Assembly: GCF_025567085.1 (NCBI RefSeq)
Contig: NZ_JAOQJN010000004.1
Location: 333,338 to 397,337, forward strand
DNA: 64,000 nt
DNA from: Bovifimicola ammoniilytica
Lineage (GTDB): Bacteria > Bacillota > Clostridia > Lachnospirales > Lachnospiraceae
Direction: 5' to 3'
Below the pieces are notes generated by a model. That model was given only the letters and a program-made list of their open reading frames with translations. It had not been told where the DNA came from and made no database searches. Positions within the stretch are counted from its first letter, which is position 1, and the number at the start of each line of letters is the position of its first letter. The position numbers were made by a program, and so were the translations under genes. This document shows positions 25,705 through 35,288 of the stretch, piece by piece.

Positions 25705-26619
25705 TTATTTTGTATCTGCATTAGAATCTTCTACATGAACAACTAACTGGTTAAATGGAATCTCAATGTTATTAGCATCTAGTTCATTTTTAATTGTTTC
25801 TGTTAAATCGAATTTAACTGTCCAGTAATCAGAAGTTTTAGTCCATACTCTTAATCCTAATGTTATCTGACTTGCCTCAAGATTAGATACATAAGAGAAG
25901 ATTTCTTTATCTTTAATTACTAAATCATTCTTCTTAGCTGTTTCTTCAAGTATTTCTTTTGCTTTTTTTATGTCTGAATCATAGCTTATTCCAATTTCGA
26001 AATCGACTCTTCTGGTATCAAATGCTGTAACATTAGTAAGACTTGTATTTGAAAGATTTCCATTAGGAATAACTGTCTTTTTATTATCAGGAGTAATTAA
26101 TGTTGTATAAAATAAATCAATTTTATATACAGTTCCTTCTTTTCCGTTTCCTGATTCTATAATATAGTCACCAACTGCGAAAGGTTTAAGTATAAGAATT
26201 AATACGCCGCCTGCAAAGTTCGAAAGACTGCCCTGAATGGATAAGCCGATAGCAAGGCTGGCTGTTCCTAATACTGCAACAAAGGATGTGGTCTTAATTC
26301 CTACAGTTTCTAGAAGGACACTTATAAGGACAATGTATAATCCGACTTTTATTAAGGAATTTAGAAATTTACTTACACTAACTTCCATCTTGGTTCTTTC
26401 GAAAAATCTTTTGCATATCTTAAGAACAATATTAATTAATACTTTACCTATCCAGAATATAATAAGTGCTATTATAACATTAATTCCAAATTTAATTAAT
26501 GATGGAACCAGGTTTTTTAATTGTTCAATTAATGCACTTGCTTTTTTTATTGTTTCTTCAGGATTCTGTAACGCCATATCTGTAGTTTCAGTAGTTGCAG
26601 CCTCTAATAAAAAGCTCAT
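25705..26619 (-). CDS. Small-conductance mechanosensitive channel, MscS family
   Basis: 304 residues. Three N-terminal transmembrane helices (about 35-60, 85-105, 110-140), the pore helix rich in Ala/Gly (VLGTASLAIGLSIQGSLSNF) and the beta domain PFAVGDYIIESG with PNGNLSNTSLTN. It releases solutes on hypo-osmotic shock. It lies 23 nt after the GlgB-like gene on the same strand, so the two may be co-transcribed. GAGGTGA precedes the start. Confidence 0.93.
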   Translation of the reverse strand: MSFLLEAATTETTDMALQNPEETIKKASALIEQLKNLVPSLIKFGINVIIALIIFWIGKVLINIVLKICKRFFERTKMEVSVSKFLNSLIKVGLYIVLISVLLETVGIKTTSFVAVLGTASLAIGLSIQGSLSNFAGGVLILILKPFAVGDYIIESGNGKEGTVYKIDLFYTTLITPDNKKTVIPNGNLSNTSLTNVTAFDTRRVDFEIGISYDSDIKKAKEILEETAKKNDLVIKDKEIFSYVSNLEASQITLGLRVWTKTSDYWTVKFDLTETIKNELDANNIEIPFNQLVVHVEDSNADTK

Positions 26620-26642
26620 TAAAAATCACCTCGTTAGTTTTA

Positions 26643-29219
26643 TTATTTTGAAGTCGTTTTTGAAGTTTTTGCAGTTGTCTTAGTGGTTGCTTTAGCTGTA
26701 GACTTAGCAGGAGCTTTCACTTCTGGATTAGAAGTTGTCTTAGCTGTAGACTTAGCAGGAGCTTTCACTTCTGATTCTGCTACTGTTTTAGCTTCTGCTT
26801 TTAAAGTTTTGCTAAATGTAGCATCTTCTGTTTTTGTGGTTTTTTTAGATTCAGCTACCTTTTTAACAGTTGTAGCTTTCTTAGTTTCTGTAGCTTTCTT
26901 AGTTTCTGTAGCTTTCTTAGTTTCTGTAGCTTTCTTAGCGGTAGGCTTTTTAGCAGCAGCAGTTTTCTTAGCAGCAGCAGTTTTTTTAGCTGAAACATTT
27001 GCTTTAGCAGCTTTGTTATCTGTTAATTTTTCATCCACTTTTGAGAATTTAAAGATAGAAATACTTAAAGCAGGGAGATTAACTCTAATAGATTCTTCTC
27101 TTCCGTCGCATTCATCAGTTTTAGATTGTTTAAGTCGTGAATTAACGAAACCATTTCCACCATAATTCTTATTATTACTGTTAAATATCTCTTTGTATTT
27201 ACCCTTCTTTGGTACACCAATTTTATATTCTTCTCTGTCTACTGCATCAAAGTTACATGCAACTAACAATATATCATTCTCGTCTGCGCCTTTTCTTAAG
27301 AATGTAAGAATACTTTCACGTGCAGAGATATTATTAATCCATTCAAAACCATCTGGATTATTGTCATACTCAAATAATGCTTTCTCAGATTTATAAAGTT
27401 CATTTAAGTCCTTAACCATTGCATTAATATTCTTATGTTTATCAACTTTTAAGATACTCATATCTAATGTGCTGCCTGGAAGCCACTCAGCATATTGAGC
27501 CATATCCTGCCCCATAAATAAGACTTTCTTGCCAGGGTGTACATATTCGTATGCAAGAGTTAATTTCATATTGTCAAATTTTCTCTCTTCAGTATCACCA
27601 GTCATTCTGCCAAGTAATGATGGATTGCCATTGATGAATTCTGCCTCTGGATAGCCGACAATGTAATTATCACTATATTGATATACCATACTGAGAGATA
27701 AATCGTTATAACTCTTCTCACGCATATAAGCAGGAATACTTATATAATTTAAGAAATCTTTTCTCCATTCAGTATTAAGTTTTAAATCAAAACCGAGACA
27801 TGTTTCACTTACTTCACCTGTTAACTCAGGATAACCCGATGTATCATCAGCAATTGTGATGATTCCCTTATGAAGTTTATGGATAATTGAGTTAAAATGC
27901 TTAATGAATTCGATTCCTTCTAAATTCTCAACACCGCCATATATATTAGGCTCCCATTCGCCAGGCTGTTTATCATAATCTAAATATAATATTGAAGCAA
28001 CATTTACTAATTTAATTCCATCAAAATGATATTTATTAATCTGCATAAATGCATTGGCAATAAGATAACTTGTTACCTCCGGTCTGCCATAGTTATATAA
28101 ATTAGCCTTGTTCTTATAGTTGTAGCCTCTTTTAGGATTAGCATGTTCAAAAAGTGATGTTCCGTCAAAGGCAGCTATTCCCTGTTCTTCAGAACTAAAC
28201 TGGTTAATTGCTAAATCGATTATAACACCGATATTTTTAGAGTGTAAATAATCTACAAATGCCATTAAATCTTCACATTTACCATATCTGTTAGTTGGTG
28301 CATAGATAAAATCAGGTTTAAATGCATCATTATAATATTCTGCTAAAGGCATAAGTTCAACGTGTGTATATCCAAGTCTAAGGACATAATCTGCAACGTC
28401 TTTAGCAAGTTCTTTATAATTTACATTACCATCGATATCCTTTGAAAAATTACCAACAGACATCTGGTAAATAGATAAAGGTGAATTAGTTAATTCGAAT
28501 TTATCTCTTGATTTAAGCCATATATCATCTGTCCATTTAAATCCATTTATATCTTTTATAACACTTGCAGAACCACCATTTTCTTCCATCTCATATGTAA
28601 ATGGATCTGCTTTAAGAATATTTTCATTTCCTTTCTTCTTTATCTCATATTTATAAAGTTGTCCCTCTTTAAGTTCAGGAATAAAGATTTCAAAAATACC
28701 TGTGTCCTTTATTCGCGACATCTGGTGAATTCTTCCATCCCAGTTGTTAAACTCGCCTACAACACTAACTCGTATTGCTTCAGGAGCCCATACTCGGAAT
28801 CTTATTCCTTCTGTTTTATTTATTATACATTTCTTAGAACCCATATAATCGTAGGCATCATAATGAATTCCTGCATTAAATTTTTTTAACTCTTTTAAAT
28901 CAGTTCCGATTTCAAAAGCATAAGAATCGTATGTCTCATAAGTATTGCCATCTTTAGTAATTACAAATTTATAATTATCTATAACTTTCTTAGAATCAAT
29001 AAATATAGCATAGAATCCTGCATCATCCATCTTACACATATCAATAACTTTATTAGAGTACTTAACCTTAACATCATCTGCTTCAGGAATGAATGTCTGA
29101 ATCAGCAGCCCTTTGTCGGTCATATGTGGACCTAATAATGTATGAGGGTTATCAATATCTGTATATTCTATTCCCTCAATAAGTGGCCAATTCATTATTT
29201 TATATAAATCGTTATACAT
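26643..29219 (-). CDS. GlgB-like protein lacking the GH13 catalytic residues, with a Lys/Ala/Thr-rich C-terminal tail
   Basis: 858 residues. Two N-terminal CBM48-like domains (about 1-110 and 125-225; the second has RFRVWAPEAIRVSVVGEFNN), then a GH13 branching-enzyme barrel (about 240-640), a C-terminal beta domain to about 725, and a 125-residue tail of KKAT- and AKK-type repeats. Aligned to E. coli GlgB by eye, the nucleophile region DALRVDAVAS reads DGIKLVNVAS (Asp to Val, about 403), the acid/base AEES reads ADDT (Glu to Asp), SHDEVV reads YPEAEF (Asp to Pro) and the region-I His is Gln. Probably a glycogen-binding pseudoenzyme, not an active branching enzyme. Confidence 0.85.
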   Translation of the reverse strand: MYNDLYKIMNWPLIEGIEYTDIDNPHTLLGPHMTDKGLLIQTFIPEADDVKVKYSNKVIDMCKMDDAGFYAIFIDSKKVIDNYKFVITKDGNTYETYDSYAFEIGTDLKELKKFNAGIHYDAYDYMGSKKCIINKTEGIRFRVWAPEAIRVSVVGEFNNWDGRIHQMSRIKDTGIFEIFIPELKEGQLYKYEIKKKGNENILKADPFTYEMEENGGSASVIKDINGFKWTDDIWLKSRDKFELTNSPLSIYQMSVGNFSKDIDGNVNYKELAKDVADYVLRLGYTHVELMPLAEYYNDAFKPDFIYAPTNRYGKCEDLMAFVDYLHSKNIGVIIDLAINQFSSEEQGIAAFDGTSLFEHANPKRGYNYKNKANLYNYGRPEVTSYLIANAFMQINKYHFDGIKLVNVASILYLDYDKQPGEWEPNIYGGVENLEGIEFIKHFNSIIHKLHKGIITIADDTSGYPELTGEVSETCLGFDLKLNTEWRKDFLNYISIPAYMREKSYNDLSLSMVYQYSDNYIVGYPEAEFINGNPSLLGRMTGDTEERKFDNMKLTLAYEYVHPGKKVLFMGQDMAQYAEWLPGSTLDMSILKVDKHKNINAMVKDLNELYKSEKALFEYDNNPDGFEWINNISARESILTFLRKGADENDILLVACNFDAVDREEYKIGVPKKGKYKEIFNSNNKNYGGNGFVNSRLKQSKTDECDGREESIRVNLPALSISIFKFSKVDEKLTDNKAAKANVSAKKTAAAKKTAAAKKPTAKKATETKKATETKKATETKKATTVKKVAESKKTTKTEDATFSKTLKAEAKTVAESEVKAPAKSTAKTTSNPEVKAPAKSTAKATTKTTAKTSKTTSK
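26692..26773. repeat. Direct 34-bp repeat inside the GlgB-like tail
   Basis: Two identical copies (26692-26725 and 26740-26773) encode the EVKAPAKSTAK unit of the tail. They suggest recent duplication within the coding sequence. Confidence 0.85.
26871..26938. repeat. 18-bp tandem repeat, about 3.7 copies, in the GlgB-like tail
   Basis: The unit TGTAGCTTTCTTAGTTTC is repeated in register and encodes KKATET repeats on the minus strand. In-frame copy changes would lengthen or shorten the tail without breaking the frame. Confidence 0.88.
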
Positions 29220-29455
29220 ATAATTCCTCCATTCTGAGATTTCTCTAAACTCATATCCTAATTATCTCATATAAATGTCTTTTTTTCAATGATTTTAAGA
29301 CTTGTATTTCATTGGAAGTTCTTTTTCTTTACTTGGGAACATTTTCATGTTAAAATCTAACATATATTTTGCCATTAATAGGAACACTATATCAGAAAAC
29401 TAAGCTGATTGTGTTCTTTTAATTGTGATATTTTTGAAACGGAGGACGTTATGAA

Positions 29456-30316
29456 TTGATATCCGAAATTTATTTTATAATAAAAGGTTTTACAAACAGG
29501 CTTAAAGATGACCATATAAGTGCGTTCTCAGCACAGGCGGCATTCTTCCTTATAATGTCGATAGTTCCATTTCTGTCGCTTTTACTTACACTTATTAAAT
29601 ATCTGCCAATCAGTCAGACAATGCTGTTAGATACAGTTATTAATGTGACACCTGTTCCGTTTGAGCCACTCGTTACAACAATTCTTGAAGAATTGTTTGC
29701 TAAAAGTAATGGAGCAATTTTATCAGTATCCGTTCTTGTTGCGATATGGTCGGCTGCAAAAGGTGTTTTAGCAATTGTAAGAGGATTACAGGCTGTATAT
29801 CATGTTAATGAAAGCAGAAATTATTTTGTTTTAAGATTTATTTCAGCGATATATACGGTCATTTTTGTTACTGCAATTATACTTACATTATTATTATTAG
29901 TTTTTAGTAATCAGATATATTATGCATTAAAGGCAGATTTTCCTACAGCAGCAGATTTTATTTCAATATTTATTAAGCAGAAATTCCTATTGGCATTGTG
30001 TCTGCTTACATTGTTCTTTTTAGTTGTATATAAGTTAGTAAGACGTTCTAACAACTCATTCATCAGTCTTATACCGGGTGCAGTTATTGCAGCATTAAGC
30101 TGGATTGTATTCTCATATGCGTTTTCGGTATATATTGATAAATTCAGTGATTTTTCATATACTTATGGAAGTCTTACAACTATCGTATTATTGATGTTGT
30201 GGGTATATTTCTGTATGTATCTTCTGTTTATAGGTGCAGAAATAAATTCATATTTTGAAGTATTTATCGAAAATAGTAAGCATAAATTTCTTAAAAAAAT
30301 AAGAAAATCAAAATAA
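29456..30316 (+). CDS. YihY/BrkB family inner-membrane protein
   Basis: 286 residues, six predicted transmembrane segments. DDHISAFSAQAAFFLIMSIVPF near the N-terminus (motif SAFSAQAAFFLIMSIVPF), IWSAAKGVLAIVRGLQAVY and the C-terminal YGSLTTIVLLMLWVYF are family blocks. No proven function for most members. The start is TTG at 29456, behind GGAGG at 29441-29445; an ATG at 29451 is better placed but reads only Met-Asn-stop (see findings). Confidence 0.88.
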   Translation: MISEIYFIIKGFTNRLKDDHISAFSAQAAFFLIMSIVPFLSLLLTLIKYLPISQTMLLDTVINVTPVPFEPLVTTILEELFAKSNGAILSVSVLVAIWSAAKGVLAIVRGLQAVYHVNESRNYFVLRFISAIYTVIFVTAIILTLLLLVFSNQIYYALKADFPTAADFISIFIKQKFLLALCLLTLFFLVVYKLVRRSNNSFISLIPGAVIAALSWIVFSYAFSVYIDKFSDFSYTYGSLTTIVLLMLWVYFCMYLLFIGAEINSYFEVFIENSKHKFLKKIRKSK

Positions 30317-30382
30317 ATGCTCTTATACATTAATTACAAATATACTTAATTATAAATATATTTAAATACAAAATAAAAATTT

Positions 30383-30505
30383 AAAAAGTCGTAACATTAA
30401 TATTTGTCTCTTAGAGTAATAATGTTTGAGTACTAATTCCAGCTATCAAACGTTATTGCTATAACTCATTTCTAAGAAATAAAACATTAATATTACGACT
30501 TTTTT
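30383..30505. terminator. Long (123-nt) hairpin between convergent genes
   Basis: AAAAAGTCGTAACATTAATA (from 30383) pairs with the complementary arm ending GACTTTTT at about 30497-30504. A second inner stem (CTTAGAG...AATGTTTGA with CAAACGTTATT...TTCTAAG) extends the fold. It ends both the YihY gene and the DUF368 gene. Confidence 0.75.
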
Positions 30506-30512
30506 ATATAGC

Positions 30513-31421
30513 TTATGCCTCTTTTGATTCAATAGCAACTTTTAAGAATTGTAAGCCTAAGATAATTACGCCACCTATTATGAAGTATATAATGCTAAAT
30601 GACGAGAAATTAAGCATTTTAAGATTCTTAAGATTGCCCGCTGAATCTCTTAAGGTTGTTGGTCCCATTGCAATCGAATATATTGAACCAATCATCATAC
30701 CAATTATAAAATGAACTATATGTGCACGGAAGAATTCTAATAGTTTCTTTATAAGTTTAACAACTGCTAAAGCTCCTACTATTACACCAATACCAAATAT
30801 TACAAGTGCAGGTACATATTCAAATTTCAAATGTAAAACATCTTTAATTGCTGTGGTTATCGGTACATAGAGTCCAAAAATCATAAGGACTGTTGAACCT
30901 GATATACCAGGGAGTACCATTGCTGAAATTGCAACTACTCCGGCAATGAATAACATTATACCGACGCCTGCATTGAATTTACCGGCAGCCAGATTAACAC
31001 CATCTGAGAAAAGTGTTGTTCCAGAGAAATATGATATGGCGCATACAAAAATTATACCGAGAATTTCAAATATTATAGGAAAATATTTACCTTTCAAACA
31101 CTCTTTTTCTTCTTTAACGATAATTGGAATTGCAAAAATAATAAAACCAATAAATAGTGAACTTATCTGATATATATGACTTTCGAAAACTGCTGTTATG
31201 AATAATATAGCAAGTGCCATACCAACAATCCAGCCTATACCAATTTTCAAAAGGAATTTAACAGATTCCTTCTTCTCTTCTTTAGTTCCGCTTATGATAT
31301 CATTTAAAGAACCAATAAATTTGTCATAAAAGCCAAGTAAAAATGCGATTGTACCACCGCTTACACCTGGTACACTATCGGCTAATGCCATACAAAAGCC
31401 CTGAATAAATCTAATAATCAT
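30513..31421 (-). CDS. DUF368 family membrane protein
   Basis: 302 residues, about eight hydrophobic segments. The N-terminal signature GFCMALADSVPGVSGGTIAFLLGFY and the internal repeat MVLPGISGSTVLMIFGLY are the DUF368 hallmarks (ADSVPGVSGGT and VLPGISGST). Members have been tied to undecaprenyl- or polyprenyl-phosphate translocation, by family knowledge only. The weak ribosome site precedes ATG 31421. Convergent with the YihY gene. Confidence 0.9.
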   Translation of the reverse strand: MIIRFIQGFCMALADSVPGVSGGTIAFLLGFYDKFIGSLNDIISGTKEEKKESVKFLLKIGIGWIVGMALAILFITAVFESHIYQISSLFIGFIIFAIPIIVKEEKECLKGKYFPIIFEILGIIFVCAISYFSGTTLFSDGVNLAAGKFNAGVGIMLFIAGVVAISAMVLPGISGSTVLMIFGLYVPITTAIKDVLHLKFEYVPALVIFGIGVIVGALAVVKLIKKLLEFFRAHIVHFIIGMMIGSIYSIAMGPTTLRDSAGNLKNLKMLNFSSFSIIYFIIGGVIILGLQFLKVAIESKEA

Positions 31422-31470
31422 CTTACTTTACCAACTGTTTCAATTCAAATGAATTGCCTTTCTATAAAAT

Positions 31471-31525
31471 AATATGCACATAAATATATGTAACGTTATC
31501 ATACTAACATAACAAATATTTATGT
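31471..31525. terminator. Hairpin after gpmI
   Basis: GCACATAAATAT (from 31472) pairs with ATATTTATGTGC (ending 31524) in the gap between the gpmI stop and the DUF368 gene start. Confidence 0.65.
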
Positions 31526-31557
31526 GCAATATATTTTTTGTCTGATTATTTAATATG

Positions 31558-33099
31558 TTATTTAATAAGTAATGATTTACCTGTCATTTCAGCAGGCTGT
31601 TCTAATCCCATTAACTCTAATAATGTCGGAGCGATGTCTGCAAGGCATCCATTTTCTCTTAACTTGTATACAGGATCAGCATTTACAAGGATAAATGGAA
31701 CAGGGTTAGTTGTATGTGCTGTATAAGGCTCGCCTGTTTCGTAATCGATAAGCTGTTCTGCATTACCATGGTCAGCACAGATGAATAACTGTCCATCAAC
31801 CTGTTTTATAAATTCAACAACTTCGCCTACACATTTATCTATTACTTCGATAGCTTCTATTGCTGATTCCATAACACCTGTATGTCCAACCATATCTGGG
31901 TTTGCAAAGTTACAAATAATAACATCATATTTACCACCTGTAATTGCTTCACTTAATTTATCACAAACTGTATAAGCGCTCATTCTAGGTTTCTTATCAT
32001 ATGTTGGAACGTATTTAGGTGAATCTACAAGAATTCTGTCCTCACCCTCATTTGGTTCTTCGACACCACCATTAAAGAAGAATGTAACGTGAGCATATTT
32101 CTCTGTTTCTGCAATTCTTGCCTGTTTTAAGCCTTTAGCTGCAAGATATTCACCAAGTGTATTTGTGATTGATACTTTCTTAAATGCAATGGATTTATTA
32201 GGAATTGTAACATCATATTCTGTAAAGCATACAAATGTAACATTTTTTCTGTTGCCTCTGTTAAATCCAGTGAAATCATCCATACAGAAAGCTCTTGTCA
32301 TCTCTCTTGCTCTGTCTGGTCTGAAATTAAAGAATATGATAGAATCGTTGTCATTAACTGTCGCAACAGGTTTACCATCTTTCTCAATAACAACAGGAAT
32401 TACAAATTCATCTGTTAATTCCTTAGCATATGAATCTTCAATTGCTTTAACAGGGCATTCAGATGTCTCGCCCTTACCATTAGCGATTGCATCATATGCT
32501 TTCTCAATTCTATCCCAGTTGTTATCTCTATCCATTGCATAATAACGTCCTGATACTGAAGCAACTTCACCAACACCGATTTCTTTCATCTTATCACATA
32601 ATTCTGTCATAAATTCTTTACCAGATGTAGGAGCTGTATCACGTCCATCTAAGAATGCATGTACATATACTTTATCGATACCATTTCTCTTAGCTAATTC
32701 AAGTAATCCGTATAAATGTGTATTGTGACTGTGTACACCACCATCTGATAATAATCCAAATAAATGAAGTGCAGAGTTATTAGCTTTTACATTATTTATT
32801 GCTTCCATTAAGCCTTCATTTTCAAAGAAATCACCATCAGCTATTGATTTAGTAATTCTTGTAAGTTCCTGGTATACAATGCGTCCTGCACCCATATTAA
32901 GATGTCCTACTTCTGAGTTGCCCATCTGTCCATCAGGTAATCCAACTGCCATTCCACTTGCATATCCTTTAACAAATGGATACTCTTTCATTAATTTATC
33001 CATGACAGGTGTTTTTGCATTTGCTATAGCATTACCTTCTGTCTTGTCATTTAATCCATAACCATCAAGTATCATTAAAACTGTAGGTCTTTTACTCAT
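31558..33099 (-). CDS. gpmI: Phosphoglycerate mutase, cofactor-independent
   Basis: 513 residues of the alkaline phosphatase superfamily. N-terminal metal ligand in LMILDGYGLND, catalytic serine in MGNSEVGHLNMGAGR (about residue 62), and late metal-ligand blocks NFANPDMVGHTG and ADHGNAEQL. It interconverts 3- and 2-phosphoglycerate with Mn. It is the last glycolytic gene in the gap-pgk-tpiA-acyltransferase-gpmI run. AAAGGAG precedes the ATG. Confidence 0.97.
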   Translation of the reverse strand: MSKRPTVLMILDGYGLNDKTEGNAIANAKTPVMDKLMKEYPFVKGYASGMAVGLPDGQMGNSEVGHLNMGAGRIVYQELTRITKSIADGDFFENEGLMEAINNVKANNSALHLFGLLSDGGVHSHNTHLYGLLELAKRNGIDKVYVHAFLDGRDTAPTSGKEFMTELCDKMKEIGVGEVASVSGRYYAMDRDNNWDRIEKAYDAIANGKGETSECPVKAIEDSYAKELTDEFVIPVVIEKDGKPVATVNDNDSIIFFNFRPDRAREMTRAFCMDDFTGFNRGNRKNVTFVCFTEYDVTIPNKSIAFKKVSITNTLGEYLAAKGLKQARIAETEKYAHVTFFFNGGVEEPNEGEDRILVDSPKYVPTYDKKPRMSAYTVCDKLSEAITGGKYDVIICNFANPDMVGHTGVMESAIEAIEVIDKCVGEVVEFIKQVDGQLFICADHGNAEQLIDYETGEPYTAHTTNPVPFILVNADPVYKLRENGCLADIAPTLLELMGLEQPAEMTGKSLLIK

Positions 33100-33228
33100 A
33101 ATTGTATCTCCTTTTATATATTTTAGTTTTGGAAATTTATTCTTAAATTATACCAATACATACTATAACATTCGCTAAAAAATTTATCAAGACAATTTAT
33201 CAAGACAATTTATGTTTATTCTTTACCT

Positions 33229-34269
33229 TTATTCTCTAATTTTAAGATAACTTGCAGGTTTATATACGATTTTATATAATTTTAGCTTTTTAAGGACTAA
33301 TGATATGAGAATTGGTATGAAAATTGCCATAATAAGGTTGATTATGAATGCTAAAGCGAAATATGTAATTCCAAACTTAGGTAAAATAACACGATTACCT
33401 GCTGTTATAAAACAATGAATTACATATATTTCTAACGAATATCTACCACATAATTCAAAGAATTTATTCCGTCCTAACATAATAATGTTCTCAAATACCA
33501 ATATTGTAGTTACCGTACAGATAAATGCAGTAAGGAATTTCACAGGATAATTTGAGGCTAATCCATTATATGCGGTGTAGACAAGGGTGCTTATTGATAT
33601 TAGTACTAATATCAATAAGTATATATATTTATTGAAAAATTTGGCTGTTAAAGCCCTGACTTTTTCTGAATCAGCATAATACATTCCAAGTGCGAAAAAT
33701 ACAGCATAATAAGTTAATTCATACACCGGAAATATTAATTTAACAGTAATAAATGAACCTACTATTCCTATAATAAATGATGCTATTACCAGTATATCTG
33801 TTCTTATTTTTTTATAACACAGATGATATATTATGTAATAAAAAAATAATACATATAAGTACCAGTATGGCTTCATTGGTTTAATAAGAATCAGTTCTAA
33901 ATCTCTTACTGAAAATGATTTGTTTACAGAATCTGCAAAATACATTTTAAAACACCATTGGACTACCGAAAATATTAAATATATCCATACTATATTTAAA
34001 CATTGTTTACTAAATCTTGATTTGATATTTTTGGTATTCATGCAATATGCCTTGCAGAATAGAAAACCACTTAAGAAAAAGAATAATGGCATATGAAATG
34101 CATACATACAATTATAAATAGCCTGTAACACACCTTTGTTCGCAGGAAAAGTTTTTGCACCAAGATATCCGTCTGCGATATGACCTAATATAACCAGAAT
34201 TATTGCAAATCCTTTACAGGCATCTATCCATTCAATTCTGTTATTTACTTTTTCGTTTGGTTTATTCAT
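33229..34269 (-). CDS. Acyltransferase 3 family membrane protein
   Basis: 346 residues with about ten transmembrane segments. RIEWIDACKGFAIILVILGH is the family start (motif DACKGFAIILVILGH), including the conserved His; AFHMPLFFFLSGFLF is the second hallmark. Such proteins O-acetylate cell-surface sugars (OafA and fucose 4-O-acetylase relatives). It interrupts the glycolytic gene run between tpiA and gpmI, and a hairpin upstream (34338-34412) suggests it may have its own transcription. Confidence 0.85.
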   Translation of the reverse strand: MNKPNEKVNNRIEWIDACKGFAIILVILGHIADGYLGAKTFPANKGVLQAIYNCMYAFHMPLFFFLSGFLFCKAYCMNTKNIKSRFSKQCLNIVWIYLIFSVVQWCFKMYFADSVNKSFSVRDLELILIKPMKPYWYLYVLFFYYIIYHLCYKKIRTDILVIASFIIGIVGSFITVKLIFPVYELTYYAVFFALGMYYADSEKVRALTAKFFNKYIYLLILVLISISTLVYTAYNGLASNYPVKFLTAFICTVTTILVFENIIMLGRNKFFELCGRYSLEIYVIHCFITAGNRVILPKFGITYFALAFIINLIMAIFIPILISLVLKKLKLYKIVYKPASYLKIRE

Positions 34270-34337
34270 AACTTAATTACTCCTTATATTTAATATCTGT
34301 ATATTAAATTAATTATATTTTATTAAATCAATTAAAA

Positions 34338-34412
34338 ATGGACATTATCTCGTATCATTGTATAGTGCCTATTGAAAAGTAGCTATATACGAAAGAAATA
34401 ATGCCCATAGAT
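34338..34412. terminator. Hairpin after tpiA
   Basis: ATGGACATTAT pairs with ATAATGCCCAT, and TCGTAT with ATACGA inside, in the gap between tpiA and the acyltransferase gene. Probable terminator of the gap-pgk-tpiA transcript. Confidence 0.55.
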
Positions 34413-34461
34413 ATTATACTATACTTTATTTAATATTTAATCGGATAAATATTGATTAAAA

Positions 34462-35211
34462 TTATTTATTATAGTTGACAATTTTACCGAAATCTGGTTT
34501 TAATGAAGCACCACCTACTAAACCACCATCGATGTCTGGTTTAGCAAATAATTCTGCAGCATTTCCTGCATTAACAGAACCGCCGTACTGGATACGGATA
34601 GCTTCTGCTGTTGCTTCGTCATATACTTCTGCGATGCAATTTCTGATTGCTGCACAAACTTCTTCTGCCTGATCAGATGTAGCTGTTTCGCCTGTTCCGA
34701 TAGCCCAGATTGGTTCGTAAGCGATAACTGCTGTTTTAGCCTGATCTGCTGTTACATTCTGGAATGCAATTTTAATCTGCATGCGAATCCAGTCAAGATA
34801 GATTCCCTGTTTTCTCTGTGTTAATGTTTCACCACAGCAGATGATAGGTGTAATTCCATGTTCAAATGCTTTAAGAACTTTCTTGTTAACTGTTTCGTCT
34901 GTTTCAGCAAAGTATTCTCTTCTTTCTGAATGTCCGATGATAACATATTTAACACCGATGTCTGTTAACATATTTGGAGAGATTTCGCCTGTATAAGCAC
35001 CACTCTCTTCAAAATACATATTCTCAGCACCAATCTGGATGTTTGAACCTTTTGCTGCTTCTACAGCTGGTACAAGGTCGATTGCTGGTACGCAGAATAA
35101 TACATCAACATCATCATTAGCTACTAATGGTTTTAATTCATTTATTAAAGCAACTGCCTCACTAGGAGTTTTGTTCATTTTCCAGTTACCTGCAATAATT
35201 TTTTTACGCAT
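34462..35211 (-). CDS. tpiA: Triosephosphate isomerase
   Basis: 249 residues. Substrate Lys in AGNWKMNKT, catalytic His in VIIGHSERREYF, catalytic Glu in AYEPIWAIGTG and the phosphate-binding GGSVNAGN. It interconverts dihydroxyacetone phosphate and glyceraldehyde 3-phosphate. AAAGGAG is before the ATG, 77 nt after pgk. Confidence 0.98.
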   Translation of the reverse strand: MRKKIIAGNWKMNKTPSEAVALINELKPLVANDDVDVLFCVPAIDLVPAVEAAKGSNIQIGAENMYFEESGAYTGEISPNMLTDIGVKYVIIGHSERREYFAETDETVNKKVLKAFEHGITPIICCGETLTQRKQGIYLDWIRMQIKIAFQNVTADQAKTAVIAYEPIWAIGTGETATSDQAEEVCAAIRNCIAEVYDEATAEAIRIQYGGSVNAGNAAELFAKPDIDGGLVGGASLKPDFGKIVNYNK

Positions 35212-35288
35212 TTGGATATATCTCCTTTATAAATATTTTATCTGCTACAGTCTTACATAGAGTAAAACTGTAGTGTAATTTTTATAAA

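Noticed and set aside
26683..27165. Plus-strand 160-codon open frame rich in Ala, Val, Leu and Phe
   Set aside because: It is the antisense reading of the Lys/Ala/Thr repeat tail of the GlgB-like gene; its composition follows from the repeats, and it lacks a ribosome site.
33181..33212. Short direct repeat (TTTATCAAGACAA, two copies)
   Set aside because: Only two short units in AT-rich intergenic sequence; likely slippage without significance.
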